Shown here piece after piece: positions 22,665 to 32,320 of a stretch of DNA of 45,866 nucleotides. Both the position numbers and the translations under genes were made by a program. Origin of the DNA: an uncultured Clostridium sp. (lineage in GTDB: Bacteria; Bacillota; Clostridia; Clostridiales; Clostridiaceae); the NCBI RefSeq assembly GCF_947072515.1, contig NZ_CAMTIG010000026.1:1-45866 (forward strand), read 5' to 3'. Numbering within the stretch: position 1 is the first letter of the stretch; every line of letters begins with the position of its first letter. The notes below the pieces were generated by a model. The model saw only the letters and a list, made by a program, of their open reading frames with translations, ran no database searches and was not told the DNA's origin.

Positions 22665-23705
22665 ATGATAAAAAAAGTATTCCAAGCAGGAGACTATGGG
22701 AAAAAGGGAAAATACACACTTTCAGACCTTCAAAGCTGGGCTGATAAAGAATTCAGTGTTCCTATACTTGCAGGACATTTACAAGATTATAAAACATCTG
22801 GTTATCCAATGACAGCTATTCCTAAAGCTGGAGAAGCAAAAGTTGTAGGAGTAGATGAAGAAGGGTATTTACTAGCAGATGTTGTTTATAATGAATTTGG
22901 AAAGAGTTTAACAAACTCAGGAGCATACAGTGATTTTTCATTAGGTATAGATATACTTAAAAATCCAAATCACTTAGCTTTATTAGGATATATGCCACCT
23001 CATATAGAGACACTAGACTCAGCCTTTTCTGAGTTCAGTAAATTCGAAGATGGGGAATTGCAATATATTGAATTTAATCAAGGAGGGAATATGACATTAG
23101 AAGAATTATTAGCAGCGTTAGAAGGGCTAAGTTCACAAGAAAAATTAACGTTAGTTTTAGCTGCTTTGAACGGGATTGATGTAACACAAGTTTCAGATTT
23201 ACAACCAGTGTTCACTAAGCTATGGGAGCTAGACGACCAAAAATGGTATATAAATAAATTGGTTGCAGAAGGTTATACAGTTGAAAAAACAGCAGAATTC
23301 AATAAAGATAAAATAGCTTTATTAGCTGACCCACTTGGATTTATATTAACTGAAAAACCAAAACCAGTAACAATGACACAAGATGAGTGGAAAGCTCAAT
23401 ATGCAGCAGAATTTGCAAGAACACAAGAATTAGAAGGATGTAGAGAAAAGTTTATAAATCTATTCCCACCTACTATGAAGCAGTTCGCAGAGTTCTGTGT
23501 AATACAAGCTTTTGAAGAAAAGAATTATGGAAATATTATAGAGTTTTCAGCAGAGAATAAAAAATCTATGGCTGAATTTATAAAAGAGTCAATAACAACC
23601 GGAGGACCATTTGCACACTTAATGCAAGAGTTCTCTAAAGGTCAAGTTGAAATAAAAGATGAAACAGATCCTTATGAAGCCGGTAAAAAGGCAGCAGGAT
23701 TATAG
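22665..23705 (+). CDS. Head protease/scaffold (Mu gpI-like)
   Basis: A 346-residue protein. The first ~130 residues resemble phage Mu I-type prohead protease (WADKEFSVPILAGH, GEAKVVGVDEEGYLLADVVY, SDFSLGIDI). The remainder is helical and acidic like a scaffold. It lies between portal and decoration/capsid genes as expected. An internal ATG at 23091, preceded by AAGGAGGG, could produce a separate C-terminal scaffold, as Mu does with gpI/gpZ. Confidence 0.75.
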   Translation: MIKKVFQAGDYGKKGKYTLSDLQSWADKEFSVPILAGHLQDYKTSGYPMTAIPKAGEAKVVGVDEEGYLLADVVYNEFGKSLTNSGAYSDFSLGIDILKNPNHLALLGYMPPHIETLDSAFSEFSKFEDGELQYIEFNQGGNMTLEELLAALEGLSSQEKLTLVLAALNGIDVTQVSDLQPVFTKLWELDDQKWYINKLVAEGYTVEKTAEFNKDKIALLADPLGFILTEKPKPVTMTQDEWKAQYAAEFARTQELEGCREKFINLFPPTMKQFAEFCVIQAFEEKNYGNIIEFSAENKKSMAEFIKESITTGGPFAHLMQEFSKGQVEIKDETDPYEAGKKAAGL

Positions 23706-23717
23706 GAGGGGGAAATT

Positions 23718-24077
23718 ATGAATAGTCATGTAACAGGAAAAGGAATGGGGTTGTCACAAAAATCTTATGAAAACACTAGTGCTATTGTTAAGGCTGGTAA
23801 AATGGTGATTTTTGTAGCTGGTGCAGTAATTCCAGCAAAAAGTATTTGTGGTGTTAAATATGCAGATGGAAAGATTTATCCTCATAATCCTTCAGCAACA
23901 GATGGAACAGAAGTTCCTAGATATTTCTCAGATGATGGATGTGCTTTAAATGATAAAGTCCCATTTATGAGAGGAGGATCACTTGAAGAAGGTAAACTAA
24001 CTGGAATAACAGTTGAAATTAGAGAAAAAATGATGGATTGTGGCTTTGAATTTATAAAAGCTAACAAACAATACTAA
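23718..24077 (+). CDS. Head decoration protein
   Basis: A 119-residue beta-rich protein (VKAGKMVIFVAGAVIPAKS, GKLTGITVEIREKM) just upstream of the capsid gene, in the position and size range of lambda D/DUF2190-type decoration proteins. ATG 23718 follows GGAGGGGG. Confidence 0.6.
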   Translation: MNSHVTGKGMGLSQKSYENTSAIVKAGKMVIFVAGAVIPAKSICGVKYADGKIYPHNPSATDGTEVPRYFSDDGCALNDKVPFMRGGSLEEGKLTGITVEIREKMMDCGFEFIKANKQY

Positions 24078-24090
24078 GGGGGAATGTAAA

Positions 24091-25341
24091 ATGGCTATAC
24101 CAAAGGAAGCAACACCTAGATTAAAATACTTTGCAGGATTATTAGTGAACTTACAAGCAGAAGTTAATACACCATACTTAAAATATGTTAAAGGTAGAAA
24201 ATTAGGTCCTTTTGCAACTAGGACAGTAGATTACAGAACTGTAGCAACAAAGAAACAGGCAGCTTCATTATTAGGATTTAGAAAAATAGAAGGGCAAACT
24301 CTTAGACCTGTTGGATTTGATGAATATACATTAACTCCAGGAATGATAGTTCAAACTGAAACTGTAACTGCAGCAGATGCAGATTTAATGAGAACTGAAA
24401 ATATCATATATGTTAATCAGGGTCAATTAGATGCTGAGGAGCAAATTTTTAGAGATAAAGCATATAACATCAAAACTGCTATAGAGCTTAGAAAAAATAT
24501 AATGGTAGCACAATTGATACATACTGGAGGATATACATCATTTGAGGGCAGAAAGGTAAATTTCCCAATTAGACCAATTGATACTCTTGATTATAAAGTG
24601 CATGGTAATTTCTTAGTTGAATATAAAAAGCAATTAAGAGCATTTATAAAAGTGCATGGTAAAAGACCTTCTAATGTATTAGTTGGAGAAGATGTTGTAA
24701 ATGAACTTTTAAGGGATAAAATTTTCATGGATGAAATATATAAGCTTGGGTTAGCTGGATTTACTCAAGATGATAAAGAAGTTGTTATAGCTAGAGTTTT
24801 AGGAACTGTTTTAGAAGAAGAGATGCCTGCATATGATCCAGATTTAGAAATAGACTCAGCTGTTGGAAATAGAATAACTTTATTAGAGACAAGCAGAATC
24901 CATGAAGCTTATGGAGGAATAGAAGTAGTTCAAGGAACAACACCTAAAATAGTACCGTCAGAGTATGTTGCTTATGAGGATGTAGATACTAAAAACCAAA
25001 CTGTTGACTTTATTGGAAAAAGTGCATTCTCTCCTGTTCTAGCTGATGCTAATGCAATCTGGAGAATAGAAGTAGATTTACCTACTCCCTCTCCAACATC
25101 TTTTGATGCTACACCAGAAGTAAGAAGTTTTAGAGCTCCTGGAATGCCTACAACTCAAGAAGAGTTAGATGCAATTGTTGAGGAAGCTGTAAAAAATGCT
25201 ATTAAAAATACAGCACCAGAGGTAAATTTAGATGCAATGACTACAGAACAGTTAAAAGCATATGCTAAAGAATTAAATATAGAAATAGTAGCTGGTATGA
25301 AAAAAGAAGAAATTATAGCTGCTATTAAAAATGGGAATTAA
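24091..25341 (+). CDS. Major capsid protein with C-terminal HeH domain
   Basis: A 416-residue capsid protein of the phage capsid E family (lambda E-like HK97 fold): an N-terminal region with RKLGPFATRTVDYRTVATKK, a central KVHGKRPSNVLVGEDVVNEL, and a C-terminal core ending ~350. An extra ~35-residue C-terminal unit (LDAMTTEQLKAYAKELNIEI then MKKEEIIAAIKNGN) has the HeH/Rho-N helix pattern, joined by a Pro/acidic linker. In some capsids such an add-on is surface-displayed or removed. Confidence 0.85.
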   Translation: MAIPKEATPRLKYFAGLLVNLQAEVNTPYLKYVKGRKLGPFATRTVDYRTVATKKQAASLLGFRKIEGQTLRPVGFDEYTLTPGMIVQTETVTAADADLMRTENIIYVNQGQLDAEEQIFRDKAYNIKTAIELRKNIMVAQLIHTGGYTSFEGRKVNFPIRPIDTLDYKVHGNFLVEYKKQLRAFIKVHGKRPSNVLVGEDVVNELLRDKIFMDEIYKLGLAGFTQDDKEVVIARVLGTVLEEEMPAYDPDLEIDSAVGNRITLLETSRIHEAYGGIEVVQGTTPKIVPSEYVAYEDVDTKNQTVDFIGKSAFSPVLADANAIWRIEVDLPTPSPTSFDATPEVRSFRAPGMPTTQEELDAIVEEAVKNAIKNTAPEVNLDAMTTEQLKAYAKELNIEIVAGMKKEEIIAAIKNGN

Positions 25342-25861
25342 AAGTAATGTAGATGATCTCATTTTAAAACTAGAAAAAATAAAAGATAAAACAATAAATT
25401 TGGAGCCTGTCATGAAGCAAATAGCTTCTGACATGGCTTCTACTATCAGGATGAATTTTAGAAATGAAACTACACCTGATGGAGTTCCATGGGAAAAATC
25501 AGATAGAGCTATAAAAGAAAATGGGAAAACTCTACAAGATACAGGAAGACTTAGAAACAGTATTACTTATAAATATACTGGAACTAGAGCAGCTGCAGGA
25601 ACAAATGTTAAGTATGCTCGTAGTATGCATTTTGGTGTTACCAAAGGAGCTTATGGAAAAAGGAGTGTAACTCAAAAAGTGAATGCCTTTACTAGAACAA
25701 GAAAAGGTAAAACTGAAAATGTTAAATCCCATTCTAGAAATAGAGAAATTGAAGTTCCTTGGGGTAATGTTACTGGTAGGAAATTTGTAGGAATAACAGA
25801 GAGAAAAAGAGAGAGATATTTAAGAAAAATATTAGAGCATATAGGAGGGGGAAATGTATAA
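25331..25861 (+). CDS. Phage virion morphogenesis protein (Mu gpG-like)
   Basis: A 176-residue basic protein (FRNETTPDGVPWEKSD, LQDTGRLRNSITYKY, YARSMHFGVTKGAYG) with the pattern of the phage virion morphogenesis/tail-completion family. It overlaps the capsid gene by 11 bp and the next gene by 8 bp. It likely works at the head-tail junction. Confidence 0.75.
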   Translation: MGIKSNVDDLILKLEKIKDKTINLEPVMKQIASDMASTIRMNFRNETTPDGVPWEKSDRAIKENGKTLQDTGRLRNSITYKYTGTRAAAGTNVKYARSMHFGVTKGAYGKRSVTQKVNAFTRTRKGKTENVKSHSRNREIEVPWGNVTGRKFVGITERKRERYLRKILEHIGGGNV

Positions 25862-26198
25862 CCCTAAAGAAAGTATTCCAGCATTTATACATGACACTGT
25901 AATGGATGCTATGGGAGTATCTCAAGAAGAGTATGATAGTTATCTAAAGACTTTAGAGAATGAAGCTAAAACTTATATAGCTATGAGGTTAGTAGACGAA
26001 ATAAAACTAACTGAAAATCAAGAAGAAATTGCTATAGGTTTTTATGTAGAATACACTCTTTTCTCTAAGATGAATACTCACGAGGTGGCAAAAGATAAGA
26101 TAGATTCATTAGACGGACTTTTAAGAAATATGAACTCTAAATATAGAGAGAAGAAACAAGAAGCTAAAACAGGGCTCAAAGGACTTGTGATACTATGA
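25854..26198 (+). CDS. Head-tail connector (DUF1320-like)
   Basis: A 114-residue helical protein with an acidic middle (ENEAKTYIAMRLVDEIKLTE), in the position of Mu gp36-type connectors between capsid and tail tube. It overlaps both neighbours. The family match is by context and general pattern. Confidence 0.6.
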   Translation: MYNPKESIPAFIHDTVMDAMGVSQEEYDSYLKTLENEAKTYIAMRLVDEIKLTENQEEIAIGFYVEYTLFSKMNTHEVAKDKIDSLDGLLRNMNSKYREKKQEAKTGLKGLVIL

Positions 26199-26587
26199 TG
26201 GATTTTATTGAAGCTTTAAACAAAGAAATAGAAAAGAACTATAAAGGTCATAGAATTGACATTAGGTATCTTATTGATGATATAGGTGGTAAGTATCCAG
26301 CTATATTCTTAGAACCTGGAAGTGAAAGTTCTGGAATGAATTCTATTTCTAAAACAGGGAAAAAAATATCTTTTACAGTTTACTATATAGATTCATATAC
26401 AAGTAGCAAAACTGAGAAAGTGGTTAGAGAAGCTCAAAAATTAAGAGATTTTATAGTCAACAATCCAGAAGTTAGAAAAAAAATTGTAAATATAAATACA
26501 AATTTAAATACAAAAACTGAAAAAGTAGGAGAAAGTTTAATGGGAGCATTCTTTGGAATAATATCCATTAATATTCAATTAAGATAA
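26195..26587 (+). CDS. Tail completion/terminator protein
   Basis: A 130-residue alpha/beta protein (GGKYPAIFLEPGSE, KISFTVYYIDSYTSSKTE) ending in a strand (FFGIISINIQLR). Position just before the tail tube and size agree with tail terminator proteins (Mu gp37/lambda U-like). Confidence 0.6.
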   Translation: MMDFIEALNKEIEKNYKGHRIDIRYLIDDIGGKYPAIFLEPGSESSGMNSISKTGKKISFTVYYIDSYTSSKTEKVVREAQKLRDFIVNNPEVRKKIVNINTNLNTKTEKVGESLMGAFFGIISINIQLR

Positions 26588-26603
26588 AAAGGGGGAATAA
26601 CAT

Positions 26604-27494
26604 ATGTCAGTGAAGATTTTCTATGGAAAGCAAACCGCTGAAGGAACCGCTGCAACAGTTTTAACTGATTTAGGAGCAACAGATTTTAGCGGTGGTGAGA
26701 AATACAATTCGGTTAAAAGTGAAACTTTCAATTCATTACAAGCAGAGGGAGACCAGTTTTTAATTGGTATAGAAACTAGCTTTGATACTCCTGTAGAGTG
26801 GAATGCGAAAGTATTAGAAAGTATTTTATCAGCGCTTGGATATGCGAAAGTTGGAGAAGAAACGCACTATAAACTTACTGCAGCAGAACCGGCATTTTTC
26901 ACAATTTTAGTGTCAGATAGCTTGAATAATAAAAAGACAGTGTATAAGGATTGTAAAGTAAATACATTTTCACTAAATGCAGCTAAAGGAGCCCTGGTTA
27001 ATGGATCACTTAGTTGGATAGGTACAACTGCAGAGTTCCAATCTGGAATAGTGACAGAAAGTGCTGCAACAAATAGAGGAGAAAGTTTGGTTGCTATAGA
27101 TTCGATAATAGAGCTTGGTGGAACTGCTGTAACTGCAGATGTAGAATCAGTAACATTAGAGATAAACAACAACTTAGAAGCCAAAGGAAGTATCGATTCA
27201 CTTTATACAAAGAAAATTAGAAGAAGTGCTCCACAAGCTACAACTGCCAAATTGGAGTTTAACTCTTATGATCAGGCTAGATTTGAAAGTATAAAAGCTA
27301 AAGCTATAGCTAACACATCGGAAAATTTAACTATAACACTTGTTGATGGAGCTAAAACTATATTAATAGAAGTTCCTAAATTATATATAAGTGATTCTAA
27401 TAGAGGTGACTACAAAGGTGCTGGAAGCCACTCTTTATCTATGACAGCATCAATTAATAACGCTGATAATACACCGGCAAAATTTACATTTTAG
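26604..27494 (+). CDS. Major tail tube protein
   Basis: A 296-residue beta-rich protein with two similar halves (VEWNAKVLESILSALGY region and the SVTLEINNNLEAKG region), typical of siphophage tube proteins. It starts at ATG 26604, after AAGGGGG, and is followed by the tail chaperone. No tail sheath gene is adjacent, so the tail is non-contractile. Confidence 0.75.
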   Translation: MSVKIFYGKQTAEGTAATVLTDLGATDFSGGEKYNSVKSETFNSLQAEGDQFLIGIETSFDTPVEWNAKVLESILSALGYAKVGEETHYKLTAAEPAFFTILVSDSLNNKKTVYKDCKVNTFSLNAAKGALVNGSLSWIGTTAEFQSGIVTESAATNRGESLVAIDSIIELGGTAVTADVESVTLEINNNLEAKGSIDSLYTKKIRRSAPQATTAKLEFNSYDQARFESIKAKAIANTSENLTITLVDGAKTILIEVPKLYISDSNRGDYKGAGSHSLSMTASINNADNTPAKFTF

Positions 27495-27509
27495 GAGGGG
27501 GAATTAAAA

Positions 27510-27938
27510 ATGACAAAAATATTTGGAGAACCACAAACAGGTAATTGTATAGAAATCAGAGAGAAAATTTCTTTATTAGGGAAAAGAAAATTTGCAAATT
27601 CAGCTAAATCAGCCATGGCTATGACAGAAGTTGGAATGGGCTTTAGGAATGTTCCTGTTGACCAAGATGCAGATATTATTCTATTAAGAAGTTGTTTGGT
27701 ATCGATAACAACTAACGGAAAACCTAAGACTAATAATTTAACTTTACAAGATATTGATGATTCTGTAGAAAATTTAGAGAATTTTGAGCAAGCAATCGAA
27801 TTCTTAAAAAGAGAGAATAAATTAGGAGAATACGGAAAGTTAACTGAACTTTCTAAAGAAGAATTAGAAGTTAGGAGAGACAATCTTTATTCGAATATAG
27901 AATTTATTGAGAAACTAATAGAAGAAAAGGGAAACTAA
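27510..27938 (+). CDS. Tail assembly chaperone, short form (G)
   Basis: A 142-residue protein between tail tube and tape measure. The C-terminal half is acidic and helical. It ends three codons after the slippery heptamer AAAGGGA (27926-27932). In lambda-like phages this short form binds the tape measure and is made in excess over the frameshifted form. Confidence 0.8.
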   Translation: MTKIFGEPQTGNCIEIREKISLLGKRKFANSAKSAMAMTEVGMGFRNVPVDQDADIILLRSCLVSITTNGKPKTNNLTLQDIDDSVENLENFEQAIEFLKRENKLGEYGKLTELSKEELEVRRDNLYSNIEFIEKLIEEKGN

Positions 27939-28201
27939 TTCAGGGAGATTTTGAATGCTATGTACAAATAGCTACTGCGTGGAGTAAAAAAACACAGATA
28001 GCATTCCATCTCCAACAATTTGCTTTTCTAAAAAAATATGCAGCTAGAATGCATGATATGAGAAAGTACTTAAAATGTAACATGATGGGAATGTATGAAA
28101 TAGGATTTCTACCAAGAAGTGGGGGACTTGACGAGCAAGATTCTGATTGGGTAGAAGATATTGAACTGATAATAAGTGCTTTCAATAGAGTTAATAAATA
28201 A
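27510..28201 (+). CDS. Tail assembly chaperone, -1 frameshift form (GT)
   Basis: At A AAG GGA (27926-27932) a -1 slip leads into a frame open from 27911 to the stop at 28199-28201, adding about 90 residues (QGDFECYVQIATAWSKK... LDEQDSDWVEDIEL). That frame has no start codon with a ribosome site. The frame, slippery sequence and position reproduce lambda G/GT. The full product is about 230 aa. Confidence 0.85.
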
Positions 28202-28234
28202 TTAAGGGTGCAGAATATTGTACCCTTAATTTTA
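28201..28234 (+). terminator. Terminator-like hairpin between chaperone and tape measure
   Basis: ATTAAGGGT (28201-28209) pairs with ACCCTTAAT (28222-28230), then TTTTAT. It begins at the last base of the GT stop. It may reduce or time expression of the tape measure and later genes. Confidence 0.55.
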
Positions 28235-28249
28235 TAAGGGGGTGAAAAA

Positions 28250-31200
28250 ATGGAAAATGAATATTTACTCCAGGTAGCTTTGGAACTTAAAGACCAAATG
28301 TCTAAAAATCTAGAGCAAGTTAATGGGGAATTGAATAATTTTAAAAAAGAATTAAAAAATGCTGGGGTGGATGTAGATAACTTAGGAGGGAGAGTTCAAA
28401 AAAACACAACTAATATGAAAGGTGTTTTAGCTTCCCTCTCCAAAGCGGCTAAATATACAACAGTAGCATTAGCTGGAGTTGGAGTAGCTACTATCAAAAG
28501 TTTTGCTGATACCGAATATTCAGTTAAAAAAGTACAAACTATTTCAAACAAAAGTTTTGACGATATAAAAACAGGAGCATACGATCTTGCTAAAAAATAT
28601 GGTGGAAATGTTGGAGACATTCTAGAAGCCAACTATCAGCTAGTTTCATCTATGGGAGATATAGCAGAAAGTCAGCAAGTAATGGAAACAGCCTCTAAAT
28701 TGTCCTTAGCTGGATTTACCAGTTTAGAAGGTGGAATGAATGCCTTAACTTCTGTAATGAACGCATACAAGATGGAGATTAAAGATGTTGGAATGGTTGC
28801 TGATACACTTATGAGCATTCAAAATAACGGAATCACCGACATTCAACAATTGCAAGCTTCCCTATATAATGTTCTGCCAACAGCAGCATCGTTAAAGATA
28901 TCATTCTTAGATATAGCGGCAGCGATGGCTACAATGACCAACAATAAAGTTCCTACTGCACAGGCTACAACTCAGATTAGACAAGCTTTAGTAGAACTAG
29001 CTCAATCAGGTAGTAAAGCAGATAAGGTATTTAGACAAATAGCTGGAGAATCGTTTCAGGAGTTTATAGCAAGTGGAGGAAACATGGCTGAAGCTTTTGA
29101 ACTTATAGCTAATTCAGCAAAAAAAAGTGGAATGAGCTTATATGATGTTTTCGGTTCAACAGAAGCAGTTGGAGCTGTTATAAATGTAACTGGTGAAAAC
29201 ATGGAAAAGTTTAAAAGAAACCAAGATGCCATGACAAAAAGTTCTGGAACTTTGGATAAAGCAACATCTACTATGTCGACTTCGTTAATCAAAGAATATG
29301 AGAAAATTAAAGGTGTTTTAAAAGAGGCTAGTGACACTATAGGTGAGCAGTTGGTTCCTTATGCACAAGATTTAAAAAAGGCATTAGAAGAGGTTGATTT
29401 TAAAGAATTATTATCTAAGGAAAATATAGATACTGCAATAGATTTTGGAAAAGGTTTAGTTACTGTATCAACTGCGGTTTGGGGAATAAGTACAGCTATC
29501 GGGGCAGTTGAAACAACTTTAAAAGGAGCTACTCTTCTAAAAGCGTTTATGTCATTTGTTAAAATGGGTGGAGGAGCTATAATGGCCAATCCTTTAGCTG
29601 GAGCTGCTGTTTTGGGAACGGGAGCTGGATTGACTTTAGGAACTCAACTAGGCAATATGCATAATGCTGAAAACAAACTTTTGAGTGACTCTTTTTCCAA
29701 ATGGGATGGTACAAACTCATTACTAAATTATGGAGATACAAGTTGGATTGAAAAAACCAATAAAGAGGATTACTTCGGCGGACCAAAATCCTTGGAAGAA
29801 ATGGTTGAAAACGCTAAAAAATTAAAAGAAGAAACTAAAGAAATCAAGGATGTTGCCGGAAAAGATACGGGCGGTAAAGATACAGGTGGCAAGGACATAT
29901 TAACCGATGATGAAATAAAGAGGTTGAAAAATGTCGAAGAATTGCTGAAAGAGTTCCAAAACCTAAATTCCAATATTAATAACAAAGCTATAGCTTTTGA
30001 TATGACAGAACTTGAAAAAGCTGAGGAAAAACTTAGAGAACTAGAAAGTATTTTAGGTAAGGGTTTAGAACTTGGACTTGATAGCAAATCCCTCTCCTCT
30101 ATTAAAGAAGAGTACAAAGCTACAAAAGACTATGTGGACAATCTAAAAGACCAAGCTAATTTCAAAGAAATTAAAGAAAATTTTGAAAAAGAGTTTGCTA
30201 ACATGAATCTTGAATTTGAGATATTTGGAACTAAAGAAGAAGAAAGACTTTTACAAACTATTAGGACTTTAGAAAGTCAAGTTTCAAAGGCTATATCAGA
30301 GGGAATGATAGGAAATGCTAGAGAATTTGGAGAAGAGTTAAAAAGAGTAAAAGAGCAATATAAGGAAAAATATGAACTGCCTAAGAAAGCCTCGAAGGAT
30401 TTTGATGATAATCTAAAAAATCTAGGAGATTCCATATACAATGTTGCTGCTATTGTCGATAATGATTTTGCATCGACTTTATCGACTTTAATGAACGGCT
30501 TAGCATCATTCTCCAGTGCTTTGAAAATGATGGGCGTTGAAAACGGATTGAGTGGACTTATGAAAAATGGTATGGATATGCTCGGAGGTATGGGAGGTAT
30601 CGGGTCTAGTCTATCCGCTGGATTGGCTGCCGCAGGTCCATATATTGCCGCTGCTGCCGCTGCTGTAACGATAGGCTCATCTCTATTAGGGAAATCAGAT
30701 GAAAAACGTAAAAAGAAAAATGCGGAAAATGAAAAGAAGTTTGAAGAAAATACTAATGCTCTTAAAGAGTTGGGAGAACAACTAAAAGCCAACACTGCTA
30801 CATTACAAGACTTTGCTAATACTCTAATAGCATCTATAGCTACAAGTCCAACTCTACATCGGATTGCTGGAGGACAAAACGCATTACAAATAATGGAAGA
30901 TGTAATGATGGAAAATAAAGACTTTGGCCAACTATCATTTTTAGTAAAAGAAAGTAAAAAAAATTGGAGAGGGAAAAGAAAGTCATACTCTAAAAATAGA
31001 GAAATGTCAGAGAGTGAATTACTAGGACTTATGGGATATGACACATCAATAGGAATAGATGAGTTTGACCTTGACCAATTGAAACAGTTTGCAAAAGATT
31101 TAGATGGAGTAACAGAGTCTATTATAAGAGGATGGGCTGACTCTCTAACATCTAGAAAAATAGAGTCCATTGATATGAGTGGGCTTGAACAATATAAGAA

Positions 31201-32320
31201 AAATGTAGATGAATTCATAAAGCAAATAGAGATGCTACAGAAAGAGCAAAAGGAACTCTTTAGAAATGCAACTTTAGAAGGTTTCGAAGGTATAAATGTC
31301 TTAGATGAAAAACAATTAACAGAGCAGTACAAGCAAATGTTTACAGATATGGGTATTGATGCAGACAAATACTCTGAAGCTATAAAAGAGATGGTTGAAG
31401 CTAATCAAGTTTTAGTTACTTCTATGGAAGATGTTAGAAATTCTTTTATAGATTCTCTTATAAATGGAAAAGGAGATTTTGCAGGATCACTAGGTAGTTA
31501 TTTCCAAAAAATTATTAAAAATGCTGCTATGACAGTATATGACACTCTTTATAGTGAAGTTGACAACTCTATGAATGAGATGTTTAAGAAAATGGCTGAC
31601 AAGTTAGTTGATATGAAAGAAAGCGGTAATGTTGATTTTACTGGTTTTTGGAAAGATTTTGATTTTTCAGAAATTTTAAAAGCTCAAGAAATAGAAAGCA
31701 ACTTCCAATTAGTCATAGATGATTTGAGAAAGTATTTATTAGCTATAGGAATAGGAGAAGATATAATCGACTCTTTCTTACCAATTTCTGAAGCTCAAAA
31801 GAAAATAAATGAAATAAAAGATATTATAAACAACGGATTATCTTCAGCTATGTCACAAGCTCTTACTGATAAGGATTTTGGAAGCTTTGAAAAGAGTTTA
31901 GGACAATCTATATATAACAGTGTTAAGGATAGCCTTATTAAAGCCTTTATAGAGTCTGAAACTTATAAGCAATATATAGATAAGTATTTCAACTTTGAAG
32001 AATTCGAAAAAGAGTTATCTGGAGTAACAGATCCCAATAAAGCTTTTGAGATGATGCAAGATTACTTGAATAAATTAAATGGCAAATTAGAAGCTAATGG
32101 AATGGGATTTGATGATTCTATATCTGGAAATAAAGAGGAAGATAACAAGCTTGGCAACTCTTACTATAGCGATGGACCTTCTCAGATAAACATAACTATC
32201 ACACAAAGCTTTACTGGGGTATATGGAGAGGAAACTATGTATAAAATTGCTAAGCAAGGAACTAAAGAAGCTTTAGAGGAAGCTAAAAACCAATCTAAGG
32301 TTGTTGGGGGTGTAATGTAG
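28250..32320 (+). CDS. Tail tape measure protein
   Basis: 1356 residues, the longest gene. The N-terminal ~350 residues match the TP901-type core (FADTEYSVKKVQTISNKSF, NNKVPTAQATTQIRQALVELAQ, SLYDVFGSTEAVGAV). Hydrophobic stretches at ~405-460 and ~775-805 and long coiled coils follow. By the usual ~0.15 nm per residue, the tail would be roughly 200 nm. It ends with TAG overlapping the next GTG by one base. Confidence 0.9.
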   Translation: MENEYLLQVALELKDQMSKNLEQVNGELNNFKKELKNAGVDVDNLGGRVQKNTTNMKGVLASLSKAAKYTTVALAGVGVATIKSFADTEYSVKKVQTISNKSFDDIKTGAYDLAKKYGGNVGDILEANYQLVSSMGDIAESQQVMETASKLSLAGFTSLEGGMNALTSVMNAYKMEIKDVGMVADTLMSIQNNGITDIQQLQASLYNVLPTAASLKISFLDIAAAMATMTNNKVPTAQATTQIRQALVELAQSGSKADKVFRQIAGESFQEFIASGGNMAEAFELIANSAKKSGMSLYDVFGSTEAVGAVINVTGENMEKFKRNQDAMTKSSGTLDKATSTMSTSLIKEYEKIKGVLKEASDTIGEQLVPYAQDLKKALEEVDFKELLSKENIDTAIDFGKGLVTVSTAVWGISTAIGAVETTLKGATLLKAFMSFVKMGGGAIMANPLAGAAVLGTGAGLTLGTQLGNMHNAENKLLSDSFSKWDGTNSLLNYGDTSWIEKTNKEDYFGGPKSLEEMVENAKKLKEETKEIKDVAGKDTGGKDTGGKDILTDDEIKRLKNVEELLKEFQNLNSNINNKAIAFDMTELEKAEEKLRELESILGKGLELGLDSKSLSSIKEEYKATKDYVDNLKDQANFKEIKENFEKEFANMNLEFEIFGTKEEERLLQTIRTLESQVSKAISEGMIGNAREFGEELKRVKEQYKEKYELPKKASKDFDDNLKNLGDSIYNVAAIVDNDFASTLSTLMNGLASFSSALKMMGVENGLSGLMKNGMDMLGGMGGIGSSLSAGLAAAGPYIAAAAAAVTIGSSLLGKSDEKRKKKNAENEKKFEENTNALKELGEQLKANTATLQDFANTLIASIATSPTLHRIAGGQNALQIMEDVMMENKDFGQLSFLVKESKKNWRGKRKSYSKNREMSESELLGLMGYDTSIGIDEFDLDQLKQFAKDLDGVTESIIRGWADSLTSRKIESIDMSGLEQYKKNVDEFIKQIEMLQKEQKELFRNATLEGFEGINVLDEKQLTEQYKQMFTDMGIDADKYSEAIKEMVEANQVLVTSMEDVRNSFIDSLINGKGDFAGSLGSYFQKIIKNAAMTVYDTLYSEVDNSMNEMFKKMADKLVDMKESGNVDFTGFWKDFDFSEILKAQEIESNFQLVIDDLRKYLLAIGIGEDIIDSFLPISEAQKKINEIKDIINNGLSSAMSQALTDKDFGSFEKSLGQSIYNSVKDSLIKAFIESETYKQYIDKYFNFEEFEKELSGVTDPNKAFEMMQDYLNKLNGKLEANGMGFDDSISGNKEEDNKLGNSYYSDGPSQINITITQSFTGVYGEETMYKIAKQGTKEALEEAKNQSKVVGGVM

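Noticed and set aside
18823..26587. Mu-like transposable phage
   Set aside because: Portal/F, protease and gpG-like genes resemble Mu, but there is no DDE transposase, MuB or tail sheath in the window, and the phage has CI/Cro and an iteron origin instead.
30277..31368. 363-codon minus-strand ORF
   Set aside because: It lies wholly within the tape measure gene in another frame, is Ser/Ile-rich shadow sequence, and has no ribosome site.
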